A stretch of DNA of 64,000 bases from Actinospica robiniae DSM 44927 (GTDB lineage: Bacteria; Actinomycetota; Actinomycetes; Streptomycetales; Catenulisporaceae). The stretch spans positions 4,027,372-4,091,371 of the forward strand of contig NZ_KI632511.1 in the NCBI RefSeq assembly GCF_000504285.1. Direction: 5' to 3'. Both the position numbers and the translations under genes were made by a program. Shown piece by piece: positions 1-8,223 of this stretch. The notes below the pieces were generated by a model. That model did not search any database. It was not told where the DNA came from and was given only the letters and a program-made list of their open reading frames with translations. Each line of letters begins with the position of its first letter. Positions within the stretch are counted from its first letter, which is position 1.

Positions 1-1106
1 CGCCGCATGTGACGGCGTATCTGACGATGGCGATGGCGCTGTTCGCGCAGGATGCCGCGGAGGAGGTCGCCACGAGGGTGACCGGGTCGCTCGACGCGTT
101 CGGGGTGTGGGACGCGTCCTGGGGCGTGCCGACCTCCTCCGGGATCACGCAGGCGCGTAAACGGTTGGGCCGTGATGTGCTGCGGCGGGTGTTCGGGTAC
201 TGTGCCGAGCCGGTCGCGGTTCAGGATGAGACCCGGGGCGCGTTCGCGTGCGGGCTGCGGGTGATGGCGATCGACGGGTTCGCGATGGACGTGCCCGACA
301 CGCCGGGCAACGTCGCGGAGTTCGGGTACTCCACGACCGGGGGCAATCCGTCGGCGTTCCCGAAGGTGCGGGTGGTCGGGATCACCGAGTGCGCCAGCCA
401 CTGTTTCGTCGACGCGCGTATCGGTCCGTACACCACCGGGGAGCAGAGTCTGGCCGCGCCGCTGCTCGCGCGTCTGGACCGGTCTTGGCTGCTCACGGCG
501 GACCGCGGGTTCTACAGCTTCCCGGCCTTCTCGGACGCGGCCGAGACCGGGGCCGGGCTGCTGTGGCGGGTCAAGGCCGACCTGCGCCTGCCACCCCTGC
601 GGGTACTCGAGGACGGCACGTACGTGTCCGTGGTGATCGACCGCGAGATCCGCGGCGCACGGCGCGAGGCGATCGTGCGGGCCGCCGAAGCCGGAGAAGA
701 GCTCGACCCGCACCAGGCCCGCCGGGTACGGGTGCTCCAGTACGACGTGCCCGACCGCGCCGGGCCCGCCGGCACGGAACTCATCTGCCTGATCACGAAC
801 CTGCTCGACCCGCAGAGCGCGCCGGCCGAGACCCTCGCGTACTGCTACCACCAGCGGTGGGAACAGGAGAGCGCGCACGACCAGCTCGAGACCGACCTGC
901 GCGGCTCCGGGCGCGTCCTACGCTCGAAGCTACCCGACCTCGTCTACCAGGAGGTGTGGGCCTACCTCCTGGTCCACTACGCGATCAACGCGCTGATCTG
1001 CCGGGCCGCGACCGGCGCGGACATCGACCCGGACCGCGTCTCCTTCGTCAAAGCCGTGCGCATCGCGCGCCGTACCGCCACCGGTACCGCGCGCTTTTCC
1101 CCCTGA
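1..1106 (+). CDS. IS4 family transposase, main reading frame (5' partial)
   Basis: This is a DDE-type cut-and-paste transposase. The frame is open to the left edge, and the GTG at 9 lies inside the usual N-terminal IS4 domain (TAYLTMAMALF...), so the true start is upstream. The catalytic core shows the first Asp in MAIDGFAMDVPDT, the second in LLTADRGFYS, and the IS4 Y-R-E signature in YCYHQRWEQE (roughly residues 277-286). The frame ends at a TGA (1104-1106) after ARFSP, before the family's usual C-terminal region. That region continues in the +1 frame (next entry). Either the gene carries a frameshift mutation or it is read by slippage at CCC TGA. Confidence 0.9.
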   Translation, partial: PHVTAYLTMAMALFAQDAAEEVATRVTGSLDAFGVWDASWGVPTSSGITQARKRLGRDVLRRVFGYCAEPVAVQDETRGAFACGLRVMAIDGFAMDVPDTPGNVAEFGYSTTGGNPSAFPKVRVVGITECASHCFVDARIGPYTTGEQSLAAPLLARLDRSWLLTADRGFYSFPAFSDAAETGAGLLWRVKADLRLPPLRVLEDGTYVSVVIDREIRGARREAIVRAAEAGEELDPHQARRVRVLQYDVPDRAGPAGTELICLITNLLDPQSAPAETLAYCYHQRWEQESAHDQLETDLRGSGRVLRSKLPDLVYQEVWAYLLVHYAINALICRAATGADIDPDRVSFVKAVRIARRTATGTARFSP

Positions 1107-1107
1107 A

Positions 1108-1335
1108 CAGATGAAAGCCCCCGCCGCCCGCGCCGCCGCGCAACTGACCGCACCCGCCGCACTCAACCCGCCCCGTCGCGAACGCACCTACCCCCGCGCC
1201 GTCAAACGCATCCGACACAACCCACACCGGGTGAAAAAGGCCGCTGATACCGGCATACGGCACCCTGACCCGCCCACCATCCGGATCTTCCGCACCAACC
1301 CACCCGCCACCAGCGGCCGAACAAGATCAACATAA
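1108..1335 (+). pseudogene. IS4 transposase C-terminal segment in +1 frame
   Basis: The frame downstream of the TGA reads PPEQMKAPAARAAAQ and then NPPRRERTYPRAVKRIRHN. This matches the usual arginine-rich C-terminus of actinobacterial IS4 transposases (PRVVKR.RHN..RVK). It lies one base out of phase with the main frame. The ATG at 1111 has no convincing ribosome site, so this is a displaced 3' exon-like tail and not a separate gene. A single-base indel in the tract TTTTCCCCC at 1095-1103 would restore one frame. Confidence 0.7.
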
Positions 1336-1350
1336 GCTACGTGGCATTGA

Positions 1351-2694
1351 TCCCTGATCGGTCAGCTGCCGGTCCGGCTGATGCAATTGTTCCTCGACGT
1401 GCCGTTCACCGCTGAACAAGCTCGGCTCGCCACCGCGCTTCGGGCTCAAACGCAGGAGACTGCGAGGGCAGAGAGGCGGGCGAAGGAGGACACTCAGGCT
1501 CGAACCGCGAAGATCGAACCGCTGAAGACTGCGCTGGAAGGCGCGCGGAGTCGCCTTCGGGCCTTGAAGGCGAACGCACCGGACACGACCGCGCTGGCGT
1601 CCTCCGTCGATCAGCATGCAGCCTCGCTTGCCGAGCTCCAGGAGACCCATCGACTCGCCGCCGAGAACCACGCCGCCGCGCGTCGGGCCCGGCAGTCCGA
1701 CGAACGCGCGGCACGACGGGCGAGACAGAGCAGTGCCGCGCGCATGCTGCTCGGTGCGTTGGAGCCCGAGGCCTGTCCGCGATGCGACCATGAGATCGAT
1801 GATGCTCGACGCGCCACCGAGGAAAACGAGCATGTGTGCTCAGTCTGCGCGCACCCCTTGCCAGAGGGAACCGAAGACGAAGCGGCGAAGGCTGTCGCGC
1901 TGGCGCAGATCGATGCACGCCTCGCCGTATCCCAGGGTGCCGAGACCACCTGCAAGGACGCCCTTGACAAGGCAAAGAGCGCGCTCGACGCCGGGCGTGC
2001 CAAACACGACCAGGCCGTCTCGAATCTAGCTCAGGCCCGTTCGAACACGTGGTTCACGCACTTCGAAGAGACCCAGCGCGAGGTCTACCTGCTCGAGGGC
2101 GCCGTTGCGTTGGCCACGGGAGGCACGAGCGGGCTGACGCCGGCGGTGGCCGCATTGATCGACGTCAAGGCAGAGTCGGCAGCTGAAGACGACACAACGG
2201 TCGCCGATACGACCATCCTGGAAATGACGGCCGAGGTTCTCAAGGAGGTCGTCGACGGACACAGCCGCGCACTGTTCGCCGAGCTCAACTCCGAGATCGT
2301 CTCCATCGCCCACGATCTCGGCGTGACCAACCTGAACAGCGTCAAGCTCTCGCTAGGTGGCCAACTCGGCGCTATCAAGTCAGGCAAACGGCACAAGTTC
2401 TCAGCGTTCAGCCCGGTCGACCGCCTTCGCATGCGGATCGCAGTCGTCGTGGGGATGATCCGCGTCGGACGCCGTCGGGGCATCATGTCGCACCCCGGTC
2501 TGCTCCTTATCGACGCGCCGACGGCCGATGAGCTGTCCGAGGACGTCGTACACCAGGTGCTGCAGACCCTCCACGACATGGGCAACGACATCCCGGGTAT
2601 GCAGGTGCTGATCACGTCGATCGAGAATGCCGTCTGGGACATCTTCGAGCAAAGCCACATCATCACAAGCAGCAATCGCCGCGAGCTGTTCTAA
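1351..2694 (+). pseudogene. SMC/Rad50-like ATPase, N-terminus removed by IS4 element
   Basis: The frame is open from 1351, and the ATG at 1381 is internal. The protein (437 aa from that ATG) has long Ala/Arg/Glu-rich coiled coils either side of a paired-cysteine element, CPRC then CSVC (about residues 132-158), like a zinc hook or ribbon. The C-terminal ATPase half has a degenerate ABC-signature region (FSPVDRLRMRIAVVVG, about 345-360) and a Walker B strand LLLIDAP (about 377-383). No Walker A is present, and the IS4 element abuts the break, so the N-terminal nucleotide-binding half should lie left of the element. The TAA at 2692 is 53 bp before the next gene, suggesting an operon. I do not recognise the exact family. 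SbcC-like repair or defence ATPases are the nearest match by architecture. Confidence 0.6.
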
Positions 2695-2747
2695 GATCAA
2701 CAAGCCGCGCGGTATCGCAGAGCGCGAGTGAGAAGGAAGGGGAAACC

Positions 2748-4082
2748 GTGCATGACATGGACGAGCGCATCGTCGCTTGGACGGCCGGTGCGACCCCTGA
2801 GCAGCGCCGGACCGGACCGACTATCGACGATCTCGGCGGCCTCGAGCAAGTACTTCTCGCCGCGGACTACTTTGCCACCGGCCCGTTCCTCGACCATCTC
2901 ATCAGGGCAACTGCGCAGGCCGGCGCAGCCGACGGGCGTGTGGAATCTTGTAAGATCATCCTCTCCGGGCTGGCTAGTTCGACACGCCACTCCGCTTTCG
3001 CTCAGGCAGTCAGTGCCCTCGCTACCTATCCCGACCTAGCCCGCGAGCTCGGCCCGACACTCGCCAAGATCCTCCTCAATCGGATCACCAATGCCCGCGA
3101 CGCCGGCGACGATGTCGCACAAGCCCTGATCGGCGCCGAGGCTGCCGACTGCCTCGTACAACTGACCCTCGCAGACGTCATCAGCCCCGCTCGGCTGCTC
3201 GGAAAGATGGACGAGATTACCGAGGACCCGGCGGAACTGCCTGTGGAATTCGCCTCACGGCTGCCGAGGCTTCTGGGCGTGCTCGAAGCGCACCATCCCA
3301 CCGCGGGCCTCCGCGATGCCCTCGAACGGTGCCTGACCCCGGAGCACACTTCCCGCGACGCCGCCTTTGAACTCGCCCTCGCCGACGTCCGTGGCGCACT
3401 CGAGCAAGACAGCTATCAGGCGATCGCCGACGGGCTGGCCGGAACCCGCGACCGTTTCGCCGAACTGGCCGCCATCGACCCTGCAAGGATCGACGCCCAG
3501 ATCTATCGCGCCGGAATCGATGGCCTGCTCGGACTTACCTCACCGGACGCCGCGGAGCGGGTCGCTACGGCCGCAGCCTGCCTCCAGGAGAACTTGCACC
3601 GATATCGCGCCTGGAGCGGGGTCCTCTCCGGCCCGGTATGGGCAGCCGATCGCCAGAGCGACCTTGTGGCCTGGTCCGAGCTGACCACCTTGTTGAGTGA
3701 GGCCGCCAAGTACGTCGGCACAGACAATCCCTGGTACGAGGACGGCCACGGCATTATCACCGCGCTTCTGCGAGCCTACTGCGCACACAACACCGTCACT
3801 GTACTGACCGAGAGCACCGCGCAGTCGGTCATCGAAGTCATGGTCGCCCCTGTCATCGAGGATGCATTCCTCACCCACGAGAACCGGCTGCGATGCCTCG
3901 ACCACGCACTGACCCACGATCCCGACTTCACTGCAGATCCGGCCGCACAACAGCTGCGGGCCGCCCTGAAGAACCGTGTGAGCCGGCCACCTTCTCCCGA
4001 TCCCGGCAGCGGGGTGGATCCGGGAAAAGCCCGACGCGCAACTCTCGCGCCAGCTACCCGACCACTTCCCCACAATCGTTGA
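2748..4082 (+). CDS. Helical-repeat protein, N-terminal part of a nuclease fusion or partner of the ATPase
   Basis: The GTG start at 2748 has a strong ribosome site (GGAAGGGG, 2735-2742) 5 nt upstream; ATG 2757 is an alternative. The 444-residue product is almost wholly alpha-helical with Leu/Ala-rich repeats and no recognised enzyme motif. After about residue 410 it becomes Pro/Arg-rich (from VSRPPSPDPG), while the +1 frame becomes well coding (REKPDAQLSRQLPDHFP from 4021). This suggests that it once continued into the nuclease domain that follows, split by a one-base indel near 4015-4022. Function unknown. Co-orientation with the ATPase suggests a two-component defence-type cassette. Confidence 0.55.
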   Translation: MHDMDERIVAWTAGATPEQRRTGPTIDDLGGLEQVLLAADYFATGPFLDHLIRATAQAGAADGRVESCKIILSGLASSTRHSAFAQAVSALATYPDLARELGPTLAKILLNRITNARDAGDDVAQALIGAEAADCLVQLTLADVISPARLLGKMDEITEDPAELPVEFASRLPRLLGVLEAHHPTAGLRDALERCLTPEHTSRDAAFELALADVRGALEQDSYQAIADGLAGTRDRFAELAAIDPARIDAQIYRAGIDGLLGLTSPDAAERVATAAACLQENLHRYRAWSGVLSGPVWAADRQSDLVAWSELTTLLSEAAKYVGTDNPWYEDGHGIITALLRAYCAHNTVTVLTESTAQSVIEVMVAPVIEDAFLTHENRLRCLDHALTHDPDFTADPAAQQLRAALKNRVSRPPSPDPGSGVDPGKARRATLAPATRPLPHNR

Positions 4083-4785
4083 CGCGGTTCCGGACCATGT
4101 CCTGGACAGGCTGGAGTTGCGCTTCCGATCCGTGGAAGGCTTCGAACAGTCGATCACCGATCCTCGCTACAGCCAGCTCCTCAAACGGCTGACGGACGAG
4201 CTGAAGCAGTCGAGCGACTGGATCCCCGGGGTGGCCGAGGCGTTCCACAGCCTACTGACCGCGACCGTGAAGTACGCGTACTACTGCTATGACGTGGGCC
4301 GGAAGATGGGCGGCAGCTACACCGAGTTCCTGCGCCTACGCGATAAGGACGGAAAGAAGCAGAAGGTCGACGAGGCGCTGTTCCACCAGCACTACCGCGA
4401 GTACCTCGCGAGCACAGCGCTGTTCCGGCAGGTCCAGTCCGAGGTGATCGATACGGCCGGAGGCCGTGCAGACATCCTTTTCATTTTCGATGCGGCCACC
4501 TTCAACGTCGAGTGCAAGATCGAAGAAGACGACGCAAGCGAAGCGTCTCTCCGCAAGTACGTCGCCCAAGCCAGCGAGTACCAGAACACCGGACCCGGCT
4601 TGGCCGTTCTGCTCGCCCTCGACAAGACAGTCGGGGCCGAGGGAGCCGTCAACCTCTTCGAGAGTATCTGGATCGAGCGCGTCCAGCGCGCCGGCGAGAG
4701 CGCACCGCGTCTAGTCGTGATCGTCCGGATCCCAGGCGGGCGCGAGAACCCGAACCAGCTACGTCCCGCCCCGCCGATGACATGA
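3982..4785 (+). CDS. PD-(D/E)xK nuclease-like domain, probably the 3' part of the preceding gene
   Basis: This frame is open from 3982. It has no ATG or GTG near its coding onset, and the first usable codons are CTG 4102/4111 and TTG 4117, which argues for a displaced 3' half and not a free gene. The C-terminal half reads GGRADILFIFDAATFNVECK (about 4456-4518). Its Asp followed by the E-x-K of VECK fits the PD-(D/E)xK fold, with a downstream helix YVAQASEYQ that is typical of the Q motif in such nucleases. The N-terminal part has helical sequence with several aromatic residues (KYAYYCYDVG). The fold call rests on motif spacing alone. Confidence 0.55.
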   Translation, partial: AGHLLPIPAAGWIREKPDAQLSRQLPDHFPTIVDAVPDHVLDRLELRFRSVEGFEQSITDPRYSQLLKRLTDELKQSSDWIPGVAEAFHSLLTATVKYAYYCYDVGRKMGGSYTEFLRLRDKDGKKQKVDEALFHQHYREYLASTALFRQVQSEVIDTAGGRADILFIFDAATFNVECKIEEDDASEASLRKYVAQASEYQNTGPGLAVLLALDKTVGAEGAVNLFESIWIERVQRAGESAPRLVVIVRIPGGRENPNQLRPAPPMT

Positions 4786-4881
4786 CCAGGAGCTCGGAGT
4801 ACATGCGGCGGACCGCTTCCGTGCAGCCGGTCTGAGCTCTGGTTGCCCTCGCTGGGTGGCCGTAGATGTGCTTGAGCCACT

Positions 4882-4897
4882 GGTCTGCCGGCAGACC
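4882..4897. repeat. Perfect 16-bp palindrome, possible operator
   Basis: GGTCTGCCGGCAGACC is an exact palindrome with no loop, which suits a dimeric DNA-binding protein better than an RNA hairpin. It lies about 100 bp after the nuclease-like frame and just before the GGGACTTTC repeats. No regulator gene is adjacent. Confidence 0.4.
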
Positions 4898-4912
4898 GTC
4901 AGGGATTTTTCT

Positions 4913-4942
4913 GGGACTTTCCTACCTGTCGGAGGGACTTTC
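4913..4942. repeat. Direct repeat GGGACTTTC, two copies
   Basis: Two identical 9-mers (4913-4921 and 4934-4942) are spaced 21 bp start to start, two helical turns. They could be paired protein-binding sites or remnants of an attachment region. Nothing else identifies them. Confidence 0.35.
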
Positions 4943-5652
4943 GTGGGAGGTTCTGGCCGACAGCATGGAAAGAGCTTGAAAGCCTGGAAAGGGTCGAGCC
5001 ACCAGCTCAACGCTGGCCATGCGGTCGACAACGACTCTGACCGCGTGCCAGCCAACCGCCGCTTATGAGTACATGTTCTTCACGAGAGCCGCCACACACG
5101 GCGAAGGCGCGGCCGGAGCATGTTGTACGAACCCCGCTCGACCGAGCTCTCATGTGTCCCGCGGGCCGGACGACACACGGCCGTACGCGTATGGCGAGCC
5201 GACGACCTGCGCCACCCGCCGTGGTATGGCTTACTCAAGGGCTCCCTCGTACGCAGGTCTGCGGTCGTCGGCGAGGTCGCCATCTTCGTATTAGTAGCGC
5301 GGACGGCTGGATACCCAGAAAGTCGCGGTTCCTGATGCTGAACCGGAGCCCCTTGACAACCTTTCAGCCCCATCAGGTTCATCGAAGTCTGCCAGGAGCA
5401 GAGATCATCCCTAGCCTGCCGGAACGCTGGCTCGCGGTGCGCGATAGACAAGCTCGACCGTCCGGGCCGTTGGCTTCGAGAGAGTAGCGCCAGCCGGCGG
5501 CTGCGCGGCACGCGGCCTCGTGGATCTGAACCGGGGTCTTGGCAGTCCTTGGGAGACGCTGACACCACACATCACGAGTAGGCACCGATTTCCGCGGACG
5601 TGCCATCCCCTGACGTCCTATCCCACGGTCAAACGACGGTCAGAGACGCGGA

Positions 5653-5686
5653 AGAGGCCCCGTCCGATTTCTCGAACAGGGCCTCT
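5653..5686 (-). terminator. Hairpin downstream of tRNA-Pro
   Basis: AGAGGCCC (5653-5660) pairs with GGGCCTCT (5679-5686) across an 18-nt loop, 17 bp past the tRNA 3' end on the minus strand. There is no clear U-tract, so this is a GC-rich actinobacterial-type terminator candidate. Confidence 0.5.
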
Positions 5687-5703
5687 CACCTGCTGCTTCT
5701 CCG

Positions 5704-5777
<74 letters not shown>

Positions 5778-5857
5778 AAGTCCGATGCAGGAAGAACCAT
5801 ACCGCATCCGAGCGGCGGTTCTCACCTTTGATAGCGGGGGCGGGTTGGGGGCGGGGG

Positions 5858-6901
5858 CTAGACGACGAGGCGGAGGGTCTGGGCGGCGGGGGTGATGGTG
5901 ACGGTCTGGCCCCAGCTCAGGGTGAGGCGGTCGGCTTCGATGCCGTCGCCGAAGACGACGAGGTCCTCGCTCTGGACGAGGACGCGGAGGGCTTGGGCGG
6001 GCTCGATGAGGCCTTCGGTGAGGTCGGCGCCGGTGGCGGGTGAGGGCCAGGCTTCGCGGACGAACCAGCCGAGGCGGCGCTCGGTGGGGGCGGGGAGCGT
6101 CAGGGCGCTGTGGCGCTCGCGGGCGGCGGAGCGGAGCCAGCCGGTGGCGCCGGTGCCGGTGCCGGCGAGCAGGCCGGAGGACGACTGCTGCTCGCTGCGG
6201 CCGTCGGGGAGGGTCAGCACGTAGCGGGCGGACTGGTGGGTGGGGCTGCCGAGGTACACCTCGTTGAGGGCATGGAGGGTGAGGAGGGAACCATCTTGAA
6301 CGGGAGGTGCGGGTGGGGAGGGAGGGGAGAGAAGGGCGGCGGAGGAGCCGCCGTCGGCAGAAGCGGACGTGCCGTAGCCGGGGCCGCCTCCGCCTGAGTA
6401 AGCAGCCGTCTGCGCGGCCGCGGCCTGGGGGGCGGTGGAACTGACGGCGGCGGCGACCATCGTGCGCTCCTCGATCTCCGCCCGGCCCTCGGCGGCTTCG
6501 GCGATCAGCGCGGCGCAGTGGTCGGGGCGGTGGCGGGTGAGGACGCCGAGACCGGTGCCGGGACTGGGGTCGATGCCGATGACGGGCTGGCCGCTGAGGT
6601 ATTTGGCCACGTTCGCGGCGAGGCCGTCTTGGCCGACGACCACGACGATGTCCTCCGGCTCGAACAGGAAGCGGTCCAGGTCCTCCCGCTCGACCGCGCC
6701 GCGGCGCCAGGTGCCGGGGACTGCGGACGAGACCGTCTGGAGGGCGCGGTCGGTGGCCGAGTGCCGCTCCTCCACCGCGGACAGCGACAGGCTCGCGGCT
6801 TTGGCCTGGAACTTCGCCTGGCCCCAGGTGCCGCGCTCGCGGACGATCTGCTCGCGCTCAGTACGGCGGTGGACCACGACGACCCGGGGGACGAGGCTCA
6901 T
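5858..6901 (-). CDS. NAD-kinase-like protein with degenerate GGDGT motif
   Basis: The 347-aa product follows the NAD/NADH kinase fold. Its nucleotide-binding loop reads VVVGQDGLAAN (about residues 88-98) where active enzymes have GGDGT. Later blocks are ALNEVYLG (usual NE motif), a glycine/threonine loop AGTGTGATGW (usually TPTGSTAY) and VVFGDGIEAD near the C-terminus. A low-complexity Ala/Gly/Ser/Pro insert lies at about 150-200. The ATG overlaps the stop of the SPFH gene by 4 bp (ATGA, 6898-6901), so the two are translationally coupled. Whether it still phosphorylates NAD is doubtful given the altered motif. Confidence 0.75.
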   Translation of the reverse strand: MSLVPRVVVVHRRTEREQIVRERGTWGQAKFQAKAASLSLSAVEERHSATDRALQTVSSAVPGTWRRGAVEREDLDRFLFEPEDIVVVVGQDGLAANVAKYLSGQPVIGIDPSPGTGLGVLTRHRPDHCAALIAEAAEGRAEIEERTMVAAAVSSTAPQAAAAQTAAYSGGGGPGYGTSASADGGSSAALLSPPSPPAPPVQDGSLLTLHALNEVYLGSPTHQSARYVLTLPDGRSEQQSSSGLLAGTGTGATGWLRSAARERHSALTLPAPTERRLGWFVREAWPSPATGADLTEGLIEPAQALRVLVQSEDLVVFGDGIEADRLTLSWGQTVTITPAAQTLRLVV

Positions 6902-8073
6902 CGGGCGTCGGCCTGGTCACCGGTGGCGGGGAGGGCAGGGCGGGGGCCGCTGCCGAGCATGCCGCCGAGGACGGTGCTGAGCAGGTCGGGGCTGAGGTTC
7001 ACGCTGCCGATCTGGGGCAGTGCGCCGGCGAGCTCCTGCGCGGCGAGCGCGAGCAGGATCTTCGGGTCCTGACCCTGGTAGACGGTCATCCGCGCGTCCT
7101 GAGCCGCCGCTTCGGACATGCCGAGCTCGCGGACGCGCTCGGCGTCGGCGGCCGCGGCCAGCCGGATCCGCTCGGCGTCGGCCGCGGCGGCGAGGCGGAT
7201 ACGTTCGGCGTCCGCGGCGGCGTTGATCCGGGTGCGCTCGGCTTCGCCCTCCGCGGCGATCCGCGTCCGCTCCGCCTCGGCTTCCGCGGCGATCCGGGAC
7301 CTTTCGGCCTCGCCGACGGCCCGGATGCGCGCCGCCTCGGCCGCTTCCTCCGCCTTCTTGCGCTCGTTCGCGCCCTGCTGCGCCAGCAACTGCTCTTCGC
7401 GGGTGGCGAGCTCGATCCGGTTCTGCAGCTCGTTCTCGGCGATGGCCCGCTCGCGGTTGACGGCTTCGGCACGACGCTCGAAGCCGGCGCGGTCGGCTTG
7501 CTGCTGGATCAGTTCGCGGGCGGGGGCTCGCAGCGCCCGCTCGACTTCGGTCTCGGGGCGGACGGCGACGATGCGGGTGTCGACGATCTCCAGCCCGGTT
7601 TCGGCCAGCCGCTCGTCTCCGGACAGGCCTTCGGCCACCCGGGTGCGTACGGCCGCCGGGCCCTCGGCGAGTGCGGCGGCCAGCGGGAGGGAGGCGAGCA
7701 GCGACAGCGCGTGCTGTTGGGCGAGCTCGGTCAGCAGGCCGGCGACCTGGTCGAGCGGGGTGCCTTGGGCTGCTCCGGTGGCCGTGTCGATGCCGAAGTC
7801 GAGGCGGCGCGCGGCCTTGAGCGGGTCGGCGAAGCGGTAGGTGACCGAGCCTTGCACGGCCGCTTCCTGGAAGTCGGCGGTGCGGCCGCGGAAGACGAGC
7901 GGCAGCTCGCGGTCGTCGACGGGCACTTCGGACAGCACGGTGCCGAGCGGCCGGAACCAGAAGGACTGGCCGACGCCCTGGTGCGCGACGTCGCCGCGGC
8001 GCAGGTGTACGACGTGGCCGGTGCCGGTGCCGCGATAGTGGCTGACGAACGGCCGCTTGGTGATGTGTGCCAT
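6898..8073 (-). CDS. SPFH/Band 7 (prohibitin-flotillin) family protein
   Basis: This is a membrane-scaffold-type protein of about 391 aa. The SPFH domain occupies about residues 1-200 (FVSHYRGTGTGHVVHLRRGD at the start). It is followed by a long Ala/Glu/Arg coiled coil with repeated 11-residue units such as AERIRLAAAAD (about 230-330), then a hydrophobic C-terminal segment. ATG 8073 is preferred over GTG 8082 because AGGGG sits 8 nt before the ATG on the minus strand. It forms a two-gene operon with the NAD-kinase-like gene. No N-terminal transmembrane helix is evident, so membrane association would be peripheral or through acylation. Confidence 0.85.
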   Translation of the reverse strand: MAHITKRPFVSHYRGTGTGHVVHLRRGDVAHQGVGQSFWFRPLGTVLSEVPVDDRELPLVFRGRTADFQEAAVQGSVTYRFADPLKAARRLDFGIDTATGAAQGTPLDQVAGLLTELAQQHALSLLASLPLAAALAEGPAAVRTRVAEGLSGDERLAETGLEIVDTRIVAVRPETEVERALRAPARELIQQQADRAGFERRAEAVNRERAIAENELQNRIELATREEQLLAQQGANERKKAEEAAEAARIRAVGEAERSRIAAEAEAERTRIAAEGEAERTRINAAADAERIRLAAAADAERIRLAAAADAERVRELGMSEAAAQDARMTVYQGQDPKILLALAAQELAGALPQIGSVNLSPDLLSTVLGGMLGSGPRPALPATGDQADAR

Positions 8074-8210
8074 GTATTCCACCCCTGCTTCCTACGGTAT
8101 GAGGGCCCTGCCTCCCCGGTGCCCGCCGCAGACGATACGCCGCCCACGGCATTATCGTCAAGATGACGAAAAGGGGGACGTCGCGACGCCATGGACACCA
8201 TCGAACTCTC

Positions 8211-8223
8211 TAGACTCGAGGTA
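8211..8223 (+). promoter_or_regulatory. Leaderless-type -10 (TAGACT) for the KAS III gene
   Basis: TAGACT (8211-8216) is followed by 6 nt and then the ATG at 8223. No ribosome site fits, so transcription probably starts at the ATG. A clear -35 is not visible. Confidence 0.5.

Larger units (their letters stand above)
1..1350 (+). mobile_element. IS4-family insertion sequence, right part (left end outside window)
   Basis: This stretch holds the transposase and right flank of an IS4-type element. The left end lies before base 1, so the left terminal repeat cannot be seen. The right end is probably near 1335-1350, around the sequence GCTACGTGGCATTGAT, because the next open frame (from 1351) already reads as part of the interrupted ATPase. 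The exact end and the target duplication cannot be fixed without the left end. Confidence 0.75.
4786..5703. other. Lower-GC stretch without a recognisable gene
   Basis: Base composition is visibly less GC-rich than the flanks, and no frame shows the third-position G/C bias of real genes here. It contains a perfect 16-bp palindrome (4882-4897) and a direct repeat GGGACTTTC (4913-4921, 4934-4942). A small minus-strand frame starting MARPRKSVPTRDVW (5606 to 5379) has a plausible ATG but no match I can name. Its position between island genes and a tRNA 3' end is typical of an integration boundary. No integrase or duplicated tRNA end is visible. Confidence 0.5.

Noticed and set aside
5379-5606. 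Small minus-strand frame MARPRKSVPTRDVW next to tRNA-Pro as an integrase or excisionase start
   Set aside because: No recombinase motif or downstream continuation is seen; a 75-codon frame in GC-rich DNA can arise by chance.
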